From positions 434,001 through 498,000 of the forward strand of contig NZ_JBCDNA010000002.1 of assembly GCF_038433205.1 (NCBI RefSeq): a stretch of DNA of 64,000 nucleotides, given 5' to 3'. Every line of letters starts with the position of its first letter. Position 1 is the first letter of the stretch. Origin of the DNA: Lutimonas vermicola (lineage in GTDB: Bacteria; Bacteroidota; Bacteroidia; Flavobacteriales; Flavobacteriaceae). Both the position numbers and the translations under genes were made by a program. Below, one piece after another: positions 1 to 9,041 of the stretch. Under the pieces are notes generated by a model. It made no database searches and was not told where the DNA came from. It saw only the letters and a program-made list of their open reading frames with translations.

Positions 1-651
1 GGACAAATACTTTACAGGATTGCTGAAATGCTGGAAGGAAGAAAGGAGCAATTTATCAAGGAGCTTCAACTTCAGGGAATCGGCAAGAAAAAGGCTACCG
101 ACGAAGTAGAGGCATCAATTGACAGATTGGTTTATTATGCGGGTTGGAGTGATAAATATCAGCAAATTTTCAGTTCCGTAAATCCGGTGTCAAGTGCACA
201 TTTTAATTTTTCGGCACCTGAACCGATGGGTCTACTGTCAGTAATTGCTCCCGAATATCAGGGCCTGTTAGGCCTGGTTTCGGTAATTGCTCCTGCCCTG
301 GTTGGTGGAAATTCTATTGTTGTATTGGGTAGCAATACATTACCTCTTAGCGCCATCTCCTTGGCTGAGGTACTTCATTCTTCTGATGTCCCTGCAGGGG
401 TCGTCAATATACTTACCGGTGATAAGAATGAATTAATCCCTCATATGGCGTCCCATATGGATGTGGATGGCATCATTTATTGCGGGAATGACGAGGAAGA
501 GATAAAGCTTATCTCCGAATTGGCAAGCAGCAATGTCAAACGCACTATTATTTACAAAAAAAATGACTGGCTCAAGGATATGAATCAATCTCCCTATTTT
601 ATCGAAAAAACGCTTGAAATAAAAACAACCTGGCATCCAACAAAAGTTTAA
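1..651 (+). CDS. Aldehyde dehydrogenase-like protein, C-terminal part, no catalytic half (5' end outside window)
   Basis: The reading frame is open from base 1, so the gene begins upstream of the window; the first in-frame ATG at 28 is internal. The visible ~216 residues resemble the N-terminal/NAD-binding part of the ALDH superfamily: an LYRIAEMLEGR helix, a 'PEPMGLLSVIAPE' stretch near the place where ALDHs have the P-W-N region, and 'PAGVVNILTG' which matches the family 'P.GVvNvvtG' motif. A normal ALDH continues about 200 residues further with a general-base Glu and catalytic Cys. This one ends about 70 residues after NILTG with no such segment, so it should not be an active dehydrogenase alone. 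Some Bacteroidota carry paired ALDH genes; a partner lying upstream is my inference. The family is fairly sure, the function is not. Confidence 0.7.
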   Translation, partial: GQILYRIAEMLEGRKEQFIKELQLQGIGKKKATDEVEASIDRLVYYAGWSDKYQQIFSSVNPVSSAHFNFSAPEPMGLLSVIAPEYQGLLGLVSVIAPALVGGNSIVVLGSNTLPLSAISLAEVLHSSDVPAGVVNILTGDKNELIPHMASHMDVDGIIYCGNDEEEIKLISELASSNVKRTIIYKKNDWLKDMNQSPYFIEKTLEIKTTWHPTKV

Positions 652-689
652 GGGCAGTTCTTTAATCTATCAGCAAAAATTCTATTTCT

Positions 690-1271
690 ATGAATAAGCA
701 AGCATATTTTGCACATGAAACAGCAGTTATCGACCAACCATGTATCATAGGTGAAGGCACTAAAATATGGCATTTTAGTCATATCATGGCCAACTGTAGC
801 CTCGGGAAAAATTGTAATATCGGGCAAAATGTTGTTATTTCACCTGATGTCCATTTAGGAAATAATGTAAAGGTTCAAAACAATGTATCGATCTACACGG
901 GGGTTATTTGTGAGGATGATGTATTTCTTGGTCCCTCTATGGTTTTTACCAATGTGATAAACCCCAGAAGTGCTGTAAACAGAAAAAACGAGTATATGAA
1001 AACTACTGTCAGGAAAGGAGCCAGTATTGGTGCCAATGCTACAATAGTTTGTGGTAATGACATCGGAGAATTTGCCTTTGTTGGGGCAGGAGCCGTGGTA
1101 GTCAAAGAAGTAAAGCCTTATGCGCTCGTAGTCGGCAACCCCTCAAAACAGATCGGATGGATCAGTGAATACGGGCAAAGGCTGTATTTTGATGAAGAGG
1201 GAATAGCCATTTGCTCTGAAAGCCATGAAAAATATGAATTAAAAAATAACCTTGTTCACAAAATAAATTAG
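690..1271 (+). CDS. Hexapeptide-repeat N-acetyltransferase (WbpD/WlbB-like)
   Basis: A 193-residue left-handed beta-helix acyltransferase. Imperfect hexapeptide repeats run through the whole protein (for example IGEGTKIWHFSHI, LGKNCNIGQN, IGANATIVCG, IGEFAFVGAG), ending in 'VVGNPSKQIGW', which resembles the 'GnPAr' C-terminal motif of the family. The opening 'YFAHETAVIDQPCIIGEGTKIW' pattern and the 'FTNVINPRSAVNRKNEY' segment match the WbpD/WlbB group, which acetylates the 3-amino group of UDP-2-acetamido-3-amino-2,3-dideoxy-glucuronate with acetyl-CoA in surface polysaccharide synthesis. The exact substrate is inferred from family resemblance. It lies 38 bp after the ALDH-like gene and 59 bp before the RemB-like gene on the same strand, fitting a cell-surface context. 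No partner aminotransferase or dehydrogenase is in the window. Confidence 0.8.
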   Translation: MNKQAYFAHETAVIDQPCIIGEGTKIWHFSHIMANCSLGKNCNIGQNVVISPDVHLGNNVKVQNNVSIYTGVICEDDVFLGPSMVFTNVINPRSAVNRKNEYMKTTVRKGASIGANATIVCGNDIGEFAFVGAGAVVVKEVKPYALVVGNPSKQIGWISEYGQRLYFDEEGIAICSESHEKYELKNNLVHKIN

Positions 1272-1330
1272 ATTTGCAGCGTTTACTTAGTTGCATTGAA
1301 CCGTATTTTTCCCAACTGTATCCTATTCAT

Positions 1331-3385
1331 ATGAAAAAAATACTTTTATCCATTTCTCTTCTATTATGTGTCTCATTTTCACTAAGCGCCCAGGTATCAA
1401 AGCCCCCGGTTTACAGAGGTTGCGAAGAGACGTCTCTCAATGATCTTGAAGCTTGTTTTAATGATAAATTAAAAGCTGATATCCTAGAGGAGTTCAAGGT
1501 TCCTTCCATTGTGCAGGAAGCCGGATATAAAGGAAGAATCAAAATTGTATTTGTCGTTACCAAGGAAGGGAAATTTGAGGTACTCTATGTCAACGCTATG
1601 TATCCCGAACTTGAAGCAGAAGTGAATAGGGTATTTCAAACCTTACCCGATGTTCAGGGGCCAACATATAACGGACGTTCCATAGATGAACGCTACCAGC
1701 TCCCGCTTTCGATTCCATTGAGCGATAATAATAAGGAAATCGCAGTCGTGGAAGAAAAGAAAAATATTGAAGAAGAGATCCTGGATATTCAGACCACTTT
1801 GTTTCCTGAATTTCAAAGTGAACTAAATATACCCTTCGTACATCAGGAATACGATGACATCATCTATCATTTGAATATGGATGAGAATACACATACAGCT
1901 TCGAAACCCTATCTTTTCAATGAAGTAAAGCCCTATATCAATTTAGAAGCCAAAAGAACAAAAATTTTAAAAGACAAGGAATCATGGGGAGGCAGGAAAT
2001 TGCACAATGAGCATCTGGCTTTGGTCAAAGGAAAAAATTTCTGGTTCACCCTCAACCCTGTTTTTGACCTGCAAATTGGTAAAGACAACTCAGATGTCGA
2101 CTATACCTACAACAATACCCGAGGATTGCAAATACAAGGCTCTTTAGGGAAAAAATTTAGTTTTTCCACCTCTTTTTACGAGAGTCAGGGGAGGTTTGCC
2201 GAATATGTGAATGACTATGCAAAACTCAGGACTCCTCCTGAAAGTTACGGCGTGGTTCCCGGAAGAGGAAGGGCAAAACAATTCAAGGAAGATTCATTTG
2301 ATTACCCTGTGGCAGAGGCCTATTTGAGTTATACCCCGAACAAATTCTTTAATTTTCAATTTGGAAATGGCAAAAATTTTATCGGGGATGGCTACCGCTC
2401 CTTCTTTTTGTCAGATGTGGCTTCCCCCTACCCTTTTTTAAAGATCAGCACCACTTTTTGGAAAATAAAGTACACCAATCTATGGATGTGGATGGAAGAT
2501 GTAAGACCCGAAGCCGTAGCCAATGATTCTAATTTGCGAAAATATGTTGCCATGCATCATCTAAGCTGGAATGTGACCAAAAGGTTTAATATTGGCCTGT
2601 TTGAATCCGTTATAACGAGCGAAAACAGCAGCCCCAATGGCTTCGATGTATCCTTTTACAATCCAATCATTTTTTACAGGTCAGTTGAATTTTCAAGAGG
2701 ATCCAGATCAGGAAATGCAACTATTGGTTTAAATATGAAATATCGCATCAAAGATAACCTGAGTGTTTACAATCAATTTTTGATCGATGAAATGACAACA
2801 AGCCGTGTATTTGACGGCAGCGGCTACCATGGTAATAAATTTGCCTTTCAACTCGGTGCCAAATACTACCGGGCTTTTAAGGTCGACGGTTTAATGCTTC
2901 AAGGAGAATTTAACTGGGTAAGGCCATATACGTTTTCCAGTGACGATGTTGAACTTAATGCGGGTCACAACAACCAGCCCATTGCACATTTATGGGGAGG
3001 GAATTTTTATGAAGTTATCGGTATCGCGAGGTATTCCAAGAATCGTTGGTTTGGGAATGCCAAATTGATCGCGGGTAAAAAGGGATTTGATTTTGAAGGT
3101 GAAGGATCTGAAATAAGTTACGGAGGGGATATCTGGCGGTCATATAATGAGCGATTATCCAATACGGGTAATGAAGTCGGCCAGGGAAATTCTACCAATA
3201 TTTTTATCGCTGACTTTCAGGCAGGCTACGTAGTGAATCCTGTAACAAATCTGCAACTATTTGGTGGGGTGACTTTTCGGAATTTTTCGCCCGACCGGTC
3301 TGGCAACGTGATTTCAGAGAATAATACAAGCTGGTTTTCCATTGGATTAAAATCAAGCCTGTTCAACTGGTATACTGATTTCTAG
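1331..3385 (+). CDS. RemB-like outer-membrane protein with N-terminal TonB-C-like domain and Wzi-like barrel
   Basis: A 684-residue exported protein. The ATG at 1331 is chosen because it opens a clear signal peptide (MKKILLSISLLLCVSFSLSAQ); the upstream in-frame TTG at 1274 would put 19 non-signal residues in front. After the signal comes a domain resembling the TonB C-terminal fold ('YRGCEETSLNDLEACFND', 'GRIKIVFVVTKEGKFEVLYV'), then from about residue 200 a long alternating beta-barrel sequence ('NPVFDLQIG', 'FFNFQFGNGKNFIGDGYRS') like capsule-assembly Wzi-type barrels. This arrangement fits RemB, a flavobacterial gliding-associated outer-membrane protein; that name is given from memory of the family. 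Its stop overlaps the convergent DUF5686 gene by 4 bp. Alternative: an unnamed Wzi-family capsule protein. Confidence 0.6.
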   Translation: MKKILLSISLLLCVSFSLSAQVSKPPVYRGCEETSLNDLEACFNDKLKADILEEFKVPSIVQEAGYKGRIKIVFVVTKEGKFEVLYVNAMYPELEAEVNRVFQTLPDVQGPTYNGRSIDERYQLPLSIPLSDNNKEIAVVEEKKNIEEEILDIQTTLFPEFQSELNIPFVHQEYDDIIYHLNMDENTHTASKPYLFNEVKPYINLEAKRTKILKDKESWGGRKLHNEHLALVKGKNFWFTLNPVFDLQIGKDNSDVDYTYNNTRGLQIQGSLGKKFSFSTSFYESQGRFAEYVNDYAKLRTPPESYGVVPGRGRAKQFKEDSFDYPVAEAYLSYTPNKFFNFQFGNGKNFIGDGYRSFFLSDVASPYPFLKISTTFWKIKYTNLWMWMEDVRPEAVANDSNLRKYVAMHHLSWNVTKRFNIGLFESVITSENSSPNGFDVSFYNPIIFYRSVEFSRGSRSGNATIGLNMKYRIKDNLSVYNQFLIDEMTTSRVFDGSGYHGNKFAFQLGAKYYRAFKVDGLMLQGEFNWVRPYTFSSDDVELNAGHNNQPIAHLWGGNFYEVIGIARYSKNRWFGNAKLIAGKKGFDFEGEGSEISYGGDIWRSYNERLSNTGNEVGQGNSTNIFIADFQAGYVVNPVTNLQLFGGVTFRNFSPDRSGNVISENNTSWFSIGLKSSLFNWYTDF

Positions 3386-5862
3386 AAATAAAAGCCAAAA
3401 CCAACTTTCACGGCAAATTTTGTAGCATCCGGAAGGTCCCGGTAACTTCCCCTGTATTCAAAATCAACACGGAGTAGTTTAAAGATATTCCCAATACCAA
3501 AATGGTATTCCCAGTAGATGTTTTCTGGAGCCCTATAAATAATGTCAGAGGCATTGATATCGCGGTTTTCTTGTGATATACCACCAACTACTCCCCTGAT
3601 TCCAATGATCTCTCTCCATTGAAGATCCCTGATCCAGGGAATTTTTGCAAAGATCTTTCCGTTAAAATTATGTTCCACATGCAATGAAACATACTCATCG
3701 GTGACAAATTCATAATAATCAAGAAGATCAAATAAAGTCCTTGAAGTGAAAAAAGTCTGGTTACCCGGTACTATATTTAAAAGTTGCAATGGAACCGGGT
3801 TAAATGTTTTTCCTATTTCAAAGGTTGATCTCAATTTTCCAAATAAACCGAGTTGATACGGCTGTTCATAATAAAACTGCAGTTTATGGTAATCAAAATT
3901 GCTATTGAATACACCCTTTAAACCCCTGGTATAACTAAAAAAGAATGTCGGATAACGGCCTTGATTACTCACTGATCTTTCCGCGCCAAAACCATAGGCC
4001 TTTCGATTAGGAGTATACTGTACAGCAAAACTAAGGTCAACCTGTTCTATTCTCGACTGTATTTCGCCATTCTCATCATAATAATCTACATTGAAAAGAT
4101 CCGGGTTTGAAGACTCCAGAGTTTTATAGGTTGTCCCGATTCTAAGGTCAAGGTTCTTTACGGGTTCAACCGACACTTTTACGTTTGAAAGATTAATATT
4201 TGACAGCTTGGAATTATCTCCTCTTGTGAAGATCGATGTAGTTGCAAAACTTCTCTCCAGAACCTCATTGGAAGTTGTTAAACTTACACCCAATTGCTCA
4301 ATGTCTTTACGGGTACCCACAGATAAGATCCACCTGTCCCGGCCTTTGAACAAATGCTTGGCCTCCACCCCGTACTTTAGCTTGGCATCCATAAAACCAT
4401 AAGCTAAATAACCTTTAACACGCGATTTGTCATTTTGGCTGAAATAGGTCCTTCCACCGGCCTTTAACCTGAGTCCCTCAATGTCATTATAACCAACAGT
4501 TGAAAATACGGGTCCAAAATCCCAACCTTGCGCAAAATTCCAATATCCCGAAGCCAGAATTTCACCAATGGTGTTAATTTGTTGAAACCGCTTTACATTT
4601 TGCAGGGTATCCAGCATCTGATAAATCCCAATTTCATTTTTGCTCAATTCCTCCTGTCTGTTCTCCTCCCAGAATTCATCAGATTGATTGTACATCGCCT
4701 CATTGTCCTGAATCTGTTCCTTATAGTACTCATCAGGCCTGTTCACGTTAAAAATATGGTTATCATATAAAGTTGTGCGCTTTCCGTATACACCTTTTGA
4801 CTTATCATTTTGATTTAAGGCAAAATCAGTCATGATATAATCCCGTGTCAGCAAGAATACTGAATCATTGAGCACCTCGTATTCCTGCTCAATATAGATA
4901 TCCTTTACCCAGTTCACATTGGCATTCTTTGTAGCGTACATTTGTATTTCCTTGATCGCATAAGTGGTATCACTTACCCAGAAATCACCCTTAAAGGTCA
5001 ACTCATTTTTTCTTCTGGGATAAAAGAGGATATTGTAGCACCATTTATTGTCTATAAAGCTGCTGTCTGTCAAAACATAATTATAGACCTCAGGGCCCAG
5101 TTTTGATAAAGGGCTCGAAAATTTCTTGTCAAAAAACAACAGGTAGTTATCATAAATATCAAAATCAACATATAACTGTTTCAAAAAGGATATCAGTGCC
5201 TGATTATCAGAGTAACCCGAATTCTTATTGGCTTTCATGATACTGTTTTTCTTTCTTGGATAAATATTTTTGCCATAGGTTTTATATACCGATTCATTGA
5301 TAAATATGGGTAAAAACACTTTCCCGGTTATCTTCGAGGTGTCAATCTGGTCGAAAACCATTTCCATTCCTTCAAAGACCTTTCGCTCCATCAACTTTTC
5401 ATCAATATTATTGAGGTCGAATTCTATTTTTTCATAGCGATCAAATTCATAACGATCGTACATGTTGAGCCCATTCCTTCTTTTCTGAGCCCATATTTTT
5501 TTTAAGATATCGATGGCAGGGTTATTCTTTTTCTTGATCCTTCCTGAATAGATCATCACTTCCCTGAGTTCATCCCTTCCCTCTTGTAAAACAATACGGA
5601 GATTGGCGTTTACTTTTTCCAATGGAATCAATTTGGTTTCAAACCCAACAAACGAAACTTCCAGTTCCTTATAAAAATTTGATGTTTCCAGATAGAATTT
5701 TCCATTCTCGTCAGAAATGGTCCCTTCTGTGGATCCTTTAAAGATGATGTTTGCAAAGGGAACCGGTTCATCAGATTCATCCACTACAAAACCACTGACC
5801 TTGATTTGTGCCGTAAGTCCTAAAGACAAAAAGAAGCATATGTACAGCAGTTTTTTTTGCAT
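3382..5862 (-). CDS. DUF5686 outer-membrane protein with carboxypeptidase-regulatory-like domain
   Basis: About 826 residues. The ATG at 5862 begins a signal peptide (MQKKLLYICFFLSLGLTAQ); an in-frame TTG 30 bp upstream is less likely. Residues ~22-105 are a carboxypeptidase-D-like beta-sandwich ('VSGFVVDESDEPVPFANII', 'GTISDENGKF'), as found at the N-terminus of TonB-dependent receptors. The rest matches the DUF5686 layout of Bacteroidota: a mixed middle region and a C-terminal half of amphipathic strands ending in 'AVKVGFGFYF', a typical outer-membrane C-terminus. It has no plug domain, so it is not a TonB receptor. Function unknown. A -7-like box TATTTTTG lies at 5921-5914 upstream. It converges on and overlaps the RemB-like gene by 4 bp. 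Confidence 0.75.
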   Translation of the reverse strand: MQKKLLYICFFLSLGLTAQIKVSGFVVDESDEPVPFANIIFKGSTEGTISDENGKFYLETSNFYKELEVSFVGFETKLIPLEKVNANLRIVLQEGRDELREVMIYSGRIKKKNNPAIDILKKIWAQKRRNGLNMYDRYEFDRYEKIEFDLNNIDEKLMERKVFEGMEMVFDQIDTSKITGKVFLPIFINESVYKTYGKNIYPRKKNSIMKANKNSGYSDNQALISFLKQLYVDFDIYDNYLLFFDKKFSSPLSKLGPEVYNYVLTDSSFIDNKWCYNILFYPRRKNELTFKGDFWVSDTTYAIKEIQMYATKNANVNWVKDIYIEQEYEVLNDSVFLLTRDYIMTDFALNQNDKSKGVYGKRTTLYDNHIFNVNRPDEYYKEQIQDNEAMYNQSDEFWEENRQEELSKNEIGIYQMLDTLQNVKRFQQINTIGEILASGYWNFAQGWDFGPVFSTVGYNDIEGLRLKAGGRTYFSQNDKSRVKGYLAYGFMDAKLKYGVEAKHLFKGRDRWILSVGTRKDIEQLGVSLTTSNEVLERSFATTSIFTRGDNSKLSNINLSNVKVSVEPVKNLDLRIGTTYKTLESSNPDLFNVDYYDENGEIQSRIEQVDLSFAVQYTPNRKAYGFGAERSVSNQGRYPTFFFSYTRGLKGVFNSNFDYHKLQFYYEQPYQLGLFGKLRSTFEIGKTFNPVPLQLLNIVPGNQTFFTSRTLFDLLDYYEFVTDEYVSLHVEHNFNGKIFAKIPWIRDLQWREIIGIRGVVGGISQENRDINASDIIYRAPENIYWEYHFGIGNIFKLLRVDFEYRGSYRDLPDATKFAVKVGFGFYF

Positions 5863-5913
5863 GTTCTTATCAAATAAAAAAATCCTTTCCAAGAGAAAAG
5901 GAGAATGGAATTA

Positions 5914-5921
5914 CAAAAATA
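5914..5921 (-). promoter_or_regulatory. Bacteroidota -7 box (TATTTTTG) upstream of the DUF5686 gene
   Basis: The minus strand reads TATTTTTG, matching TAnnTTTG, about 50 bases before the chosen ATG. No TTG is found at the usual 17-23 bp further upstream, so the call rests on the -7 box alone. Confidence 0.35.
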
Positions 5922-5975
5922 TTATTTTCGGCTAAAATAACTTTTTAATTACAGATAAATTTGAGAAAAGTCAAC

Positions 5976-6860
5976 TCATTGCAAACTGCTCATATAGCGC
6001 TTGGGAGTGGCCCCGAATTTCTTTTTAAAGGCAGCTATAAAATGGCTTGGTGTGCTGTATCCCACTTCAAAACTCACTTCTGAGATATTATACTTCCTTG
6101 TGGCCAGTAATTTTCTGGCAAACTCCATTTTATAATTTAAAAGATAGGCAAATACGGTTTCACCATAAATGTGTTTAAAACCATCTTTTAGATGCTGAAG
6201 CGGAAGATTGATCCGATGTGCCAGCTGAGTCAGCGTTGGTGGTTCTGTCATTGATTCAATTAAAATCTGTTTTGCTTTCTGAATCTTTTCAACATTGGCC
6301 TCATCTTCAAGGAAAGGGCAATTCTGAATGCCATCCTTGTCGGATTTGTGGAAATACAAACTTATCAATTCATAAACCTTTCCTCGGGAATAAAGCTTTT
6401 CAAGCGACGAATGTAATCCGTAATGAAAAATTTGATTCAGTACCATCATCTCATTCGGATTCAATTCCTTATCTCGGTAACATTTTTTGCTTTTGTTTTC
6501 ACCGCTGAGGAAATGAATCAGTTCAGCCTCTTCGGTAAAAAAAGTGTGGAATTTTTCAATTCTTATCAAAAGACTGATCACTTTTGATCCAGGTTGCATC
6601 TCAAGCTGAATGGGAAGATCTTCCTGGGGGTTGTACAACAAAAACGACTTGTTTTCAAGTAGATCAAGTACATAATTACCTCCATTGAATTTTAAGCCTG
6701 CCACATTTTTTATGCAAAAATGCAATTGCAAAAATGATTTATCCACCTTTCGGCTCACTTCAACAGAATGTTTCTCTTCATTGTGAAATTTCAGCAAGTA
6801 AAAACCGTCTTCTATCTTGTTGTCTAGTAACATACTTTTGTCGATACTCTGATCCATCAT
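5976..6860 (-). CDS. AraC-family transcriptional regulator
   Basis: A 294-residue protein with a C-terminal AraC-type double helix-turn-helix. Residues ~190-290 carry the signature: 'TLTQLAHRINLPLQHLKDGFK' for the first HTH and 'NISEVSFEVGYSTPSHFIAAF' followed by 'KKKFGATPKRY' for the second. The N-terminal ~180 residues are a likely ligand-sensing region with no recognisable cupin motif. The layout resembles regulators of the PchR/siderophore-responsive type, but ligand and targets cannot be read from sequence. It is transcribed alone, with the convergent-side neighbour (DUF5686) 113 bp downstream and the pdhB terminator upstream. The start uses ATG ATG; either could be used. Confidence 0.85.
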   Translation of the reverse strand: MMDQSIDKSMLLDNKIEDGFYLLKFHNEEKHSVEVSRKVDKSFLQLHFCIKNVAGLKFNGGNYVLDLLENKSFLLYNPQEDLPIQLEMQPGSKVISLLIRIEKFHTFFTEEAELIHFLSGENKSKKCYRDKELNPNEMMVLNQIFHYGLHSSLEKLYSRGKVYELISLYFHKSDKDGIQNCPFLEDEANVEKIQKAKQILIESMTEPPTLTQLAHRINLPLQHLKDGFKHIYGETVFAYLLNYKMEFARKLLATRKYNISEVSFEVGYSTPSHFIAAFKKKFGATPKRYMSSLQ

Positions 6861-6985
6861 TTCTTTTAAATTATATGTAAAAATAATATATCAATCCTTT
6901 ATTTTAAAGGCTGAACAGGAAGTCAAATATACGTAAAATTATATCAATTTTTTTTAACTTTTATCGATATAATTTGATTAATTTT

Positions 6986-7019
6986 CAAAAAAAAAGCCAT
7001 CTGATCATTCAAATGGCTC
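6986..7019 (-). terminator. Rho-independent terminator of pdhB
   Basis: On the minus strand AGCCAT and ATGGCT form a stem around a 12-base loop and are followed by a run of nine T residues, 22 bases after the pdhB stop codon. Confidence 0.8.
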
Positions 7020-7041
7020 TTGGATTTTATCTGGGGAAATA

Positions 7042-8019
7042 CTAGCGATACATAACTTTTTTCACTGCATTTATAACGTCTTGTTTATTTGGCATCCATT
7101 CTTCCAGTAAAACAGGTGAAAAAGGTGCCGGGGTATCTGCTGTTGTAATTCTTTGGATGGGAGCATCCAGAAAATCAAATGCATGTTCCTGTACCTGGTA
7201 AGTGATTTCTGAAGATACACTGGCAAAAGGCCAGGCTTCCTCTAAAATCACAAGACGGTTTGTTTTTTTCACTGAATTGATGATTGCCTCGTGATCCATT
7301 GGACGAATAGTTCTTAGGTCAATGATTTCAATCGAAATACCTTCTTTCTCCAAGTCTTCAGCTGCTTTATATGCTTCCTTGATGATTTTACCGAAACTTA
7401 CAACGGTCACGTCAGTCCCTTCTCTTTTGATATCGGCAACTCCTATTGGAAGAATATATTCTCCTTCTGGTACTTCGCCTTTATCTCCATACATCTGTTC
7501 AGACTCCATAAATATAACGGGGTCGTCATCTCTGATGGCAGCTTTTAAAAGACCCTTTGCGTCATAAGGATTAGAAGGCACAATAACCTTTAAACCCGGG
7601 GTGTTTGCATACCAATTCTCAAATGATTGTGAATGGGTAGCTCCCAATTGACCTGCCGAACCTGTGGGGCCTCTAAAAACAATTGGTATGTTGAACTGCC
7701 CACCAGACATTTGTCTCATTTTAGCAGCATTATTAATAATCTGATCTATGCCTACAAGGGAAAAGTTAAAGGTCATGAATTCAACTATTGGCCTTGCCCC
7801 TCCCATGGCAGATCCAACAGCAATCCCTGAAAAGCCAAGTTCAGCGATAGGTGTGTCTATAACACGCTTTTCCCCAAACTCGTCAAGCATTCCTTTCGAA
7901 GCTTTATAAGCTCCATTATATTCTGCTACTTCCTCACCCATCAGGTAAACAGATTCATCTCTGCGCATCTCTTCACTCATTGCCTCGGCAATGGCTTCTC
8001 TAAATTGTAATACTTTCAT
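7042..8019 (-). CDS. pdhB: Pyruvate dehydrogenase E1 component, beta subunit
   Basis: A 325-residue transketolase-like E1 beta subunit. With E1 alpha it forms the thiamine-diphosphate-dependent decarboxylase that feeds acetyl-CoA into the TCA cycle. The sequence opens with the family pattern 'REAIAEAMSEEMRRDESVYLMGEEVAEYNGAYKAS'-type region (split here in description), followed by 'RVIDTPIAELGFSGIAVGSA' and the C-terminal 'RLVILEEAWPFASV' transketolase C domain. Length matches the usual ~325 residues. The alpha subunit and E2/E3 are not in the window, so the complex is encoded at several loci. It is divergent from etfB and ends at a clear terminator. Related E1 beta subunits of branched-chain 2-oxoacid dehydrogenase are the main alternative; the sequence favours pyruvate. 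Confidence 0.92.
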   Translation of the reverse strand: MKVLQFREAIAEAMSEEMRRDESVYLMGEEVAEYNGAYKASKGMLDEFGEKRVIDTPIAELGFSGIAVGSAMGGARPIVEFMTFNFSLVGIDQIINNAAKMRQMSGGQFNIPIVFRGPTGSAGQLGATHSQSFENWYANTPGLKVIVPSNPYDAKGLLKAAIRDDDPVIFMESEQMYGDKGEVPEGEYILPIGVADIKREGTDVTVVSFGKIIKEAYKAAEDLEKEGISIEIIDLRTIRPMDHEAIINSVKKTNRLVILEEAWPFASVSSEITYQVQEHAFDFLDAPIQRITTADTPAPFSPVLLEEWMPNKQDVINAVKKVMYR

Positions 8020-8039
8020 ATTTTAGTCATAAAGGATTG

Positions 8040-8047
8040 CAAAAATA
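8040..8047 (-). promoter_or_regulatory. -7 box (TATTTTTG) of pdhB
   Basis: TATTTTTG on the minus strand lies 20 bases before the pdhB ATG, which would give a short leader. No TTG sits within 17-23 bp upstream. Confidence 0.45.
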
Positions 8048-8151
8048 ACTAATTTTGATGAATATCATTAAGCTGTTCATCACAATTTTGCGTAAAAAAT
8101 TATGCATCTTTGTTGACTAAACATGAATACCTTCTCAGCAATTGAATATTT

Positions 8152-8169
8152 TATTATGCATGCATAATA
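8152..8169. promoter_or_regulatory. 18-bp perfect palindrome in the pdhB-etfB divergent region
   Basis: TATTATGCATGCATAATA is identical to its reverse complement. It lies just upstream of a TAACTTCG sequence near 8190 that could be the etfB -7 box (a TAnnTTcG variant), a position suited to a dimeric regulator. It may also be chance in AT-rich DNA. Confidence 0.4.
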
Positions 8170-8231
8170 TATTAAAAATATTTTTTAACTTCGTTGCTAA
8201 GAATATAGAACAGGCAAAACAATAAGAAAAA

Positions 8232-8978
8232 ATGAAAATATTAGTTTGTATAAGTCACGTCCCGGATACAACTTCCAAAATTAATTTTACAGAAGACGGT
8301 ACAAAATTTGACGCTAACGGAGTTCAGTTTGTCATCAATCCTTATGATGAATTTGCGTTGACCAGAGCCATGTGGTTCAAAGAAAAACAGGGCGCAACCG
8401 TTACTGTTGCCAGCGTTGGGAGTGCTTTAGTCGAACCCACCTTGAGAAAAGCGCTTGCCATAGGAGCTGATGATGCCGTCAGGGTTGATTCAGAACCATT
8501 TGATGGCTATTACGTAGCGAAACAACTTTCTGAAGTAATCAAAACAGAAGGATATGATCTGGTTTTAATGGGAAAAGAATCAATCGACTACAACGGAGGT
8601 ATGGTACCTGGCATGTTAGCCGAACTATTGGGGTTCAATTTTGTCAATGCCTGTATTGGTTTAGACATAGACAATAACTCCGCATCGGCTATTCGTGAAA
8701 TTGATGGAGGAAAAGAAGTCCTGAAATGCAGCCTGCCATTGATTGCCGCGGGACAAAAAGGAATGGTTGAAGAAAAGGACCTTAGGATACCTAATATGCG
8801 GGGTATTATGATGGCCCGTAAAAAACCCCTTAAAGTAGTAGCGCCCGTTGATTTTAGTGCAACCACCACTACAGTCCGGTATGAAAAACCGGAGGCAAAA
8901 GGAGCCTGTAAATTAGTTGATGCAACTAATATTGATGAGCTGATCCAGCTACTTCATAATGAGGCCAAGGTCATCTAA
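8232..8978 (+). CDS. etfB: Electron transfer flavoprotein, beta subunit
   Basis: A 248-residue ETF beta subunit of the adenine-nucleotide alpha-hydrolase-like fold. Family landmarks are the opening 'MKILVCISHVPDTTSKI', 'NPYDEFALTRAM', 'AIGADDAVRVD', 'LVLMGKESIDYNGG' and the late 'GIMMARKKPL' segment. With EtfA it carries electrons from acyl-CoA dehydrogenases and similar flavoenzymes to the quinone pool through ETF-quinone oxidoreductase; the beta subunit binds AMP. etfA follows 63 bp downstream on the same strand, as usual. The upstream region carries a perfect 18-bp palindrome and diverges from pdhB, which would allow linked control of two acetyl-CoA-related functions, though nothing in the sequence proves this. 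Confidence 0.95.
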   Translation: MKILVCISHVPDTTSKINFTEDGTKFDANGVQFVINPYDEFALTRAMWFKEKQGATVTVASVGSALVEPTLRKALAIGADDAVRVDSEPFDGYYVAKQLSEVIKTEGYDLVLMGKESIDYNGGMVPGMLAELLGFNFVNACIGLDIDNNSASAIREIDGGKEVLKCSLPLIAAGQKGMVEEKDLRIPNMRGIMMARKKPLKVVAPVDFSATTTTVRYEKPEAKGACKLVDATNIDELIQLLHNEAKVI

Positions 8979-9041
8979 AAAAAGAATTAAAAATTACAGA
9001 AGGTATTATGGTATAATGCCCAAAGATTAAAAATTTAACAT

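Noticed and set aside
1274..1330. TTG 1274 as the start of the RemB-like protein
   Set aside because: It would place 19 residues before a textbook signal peptide that starts at the ATG 1331.
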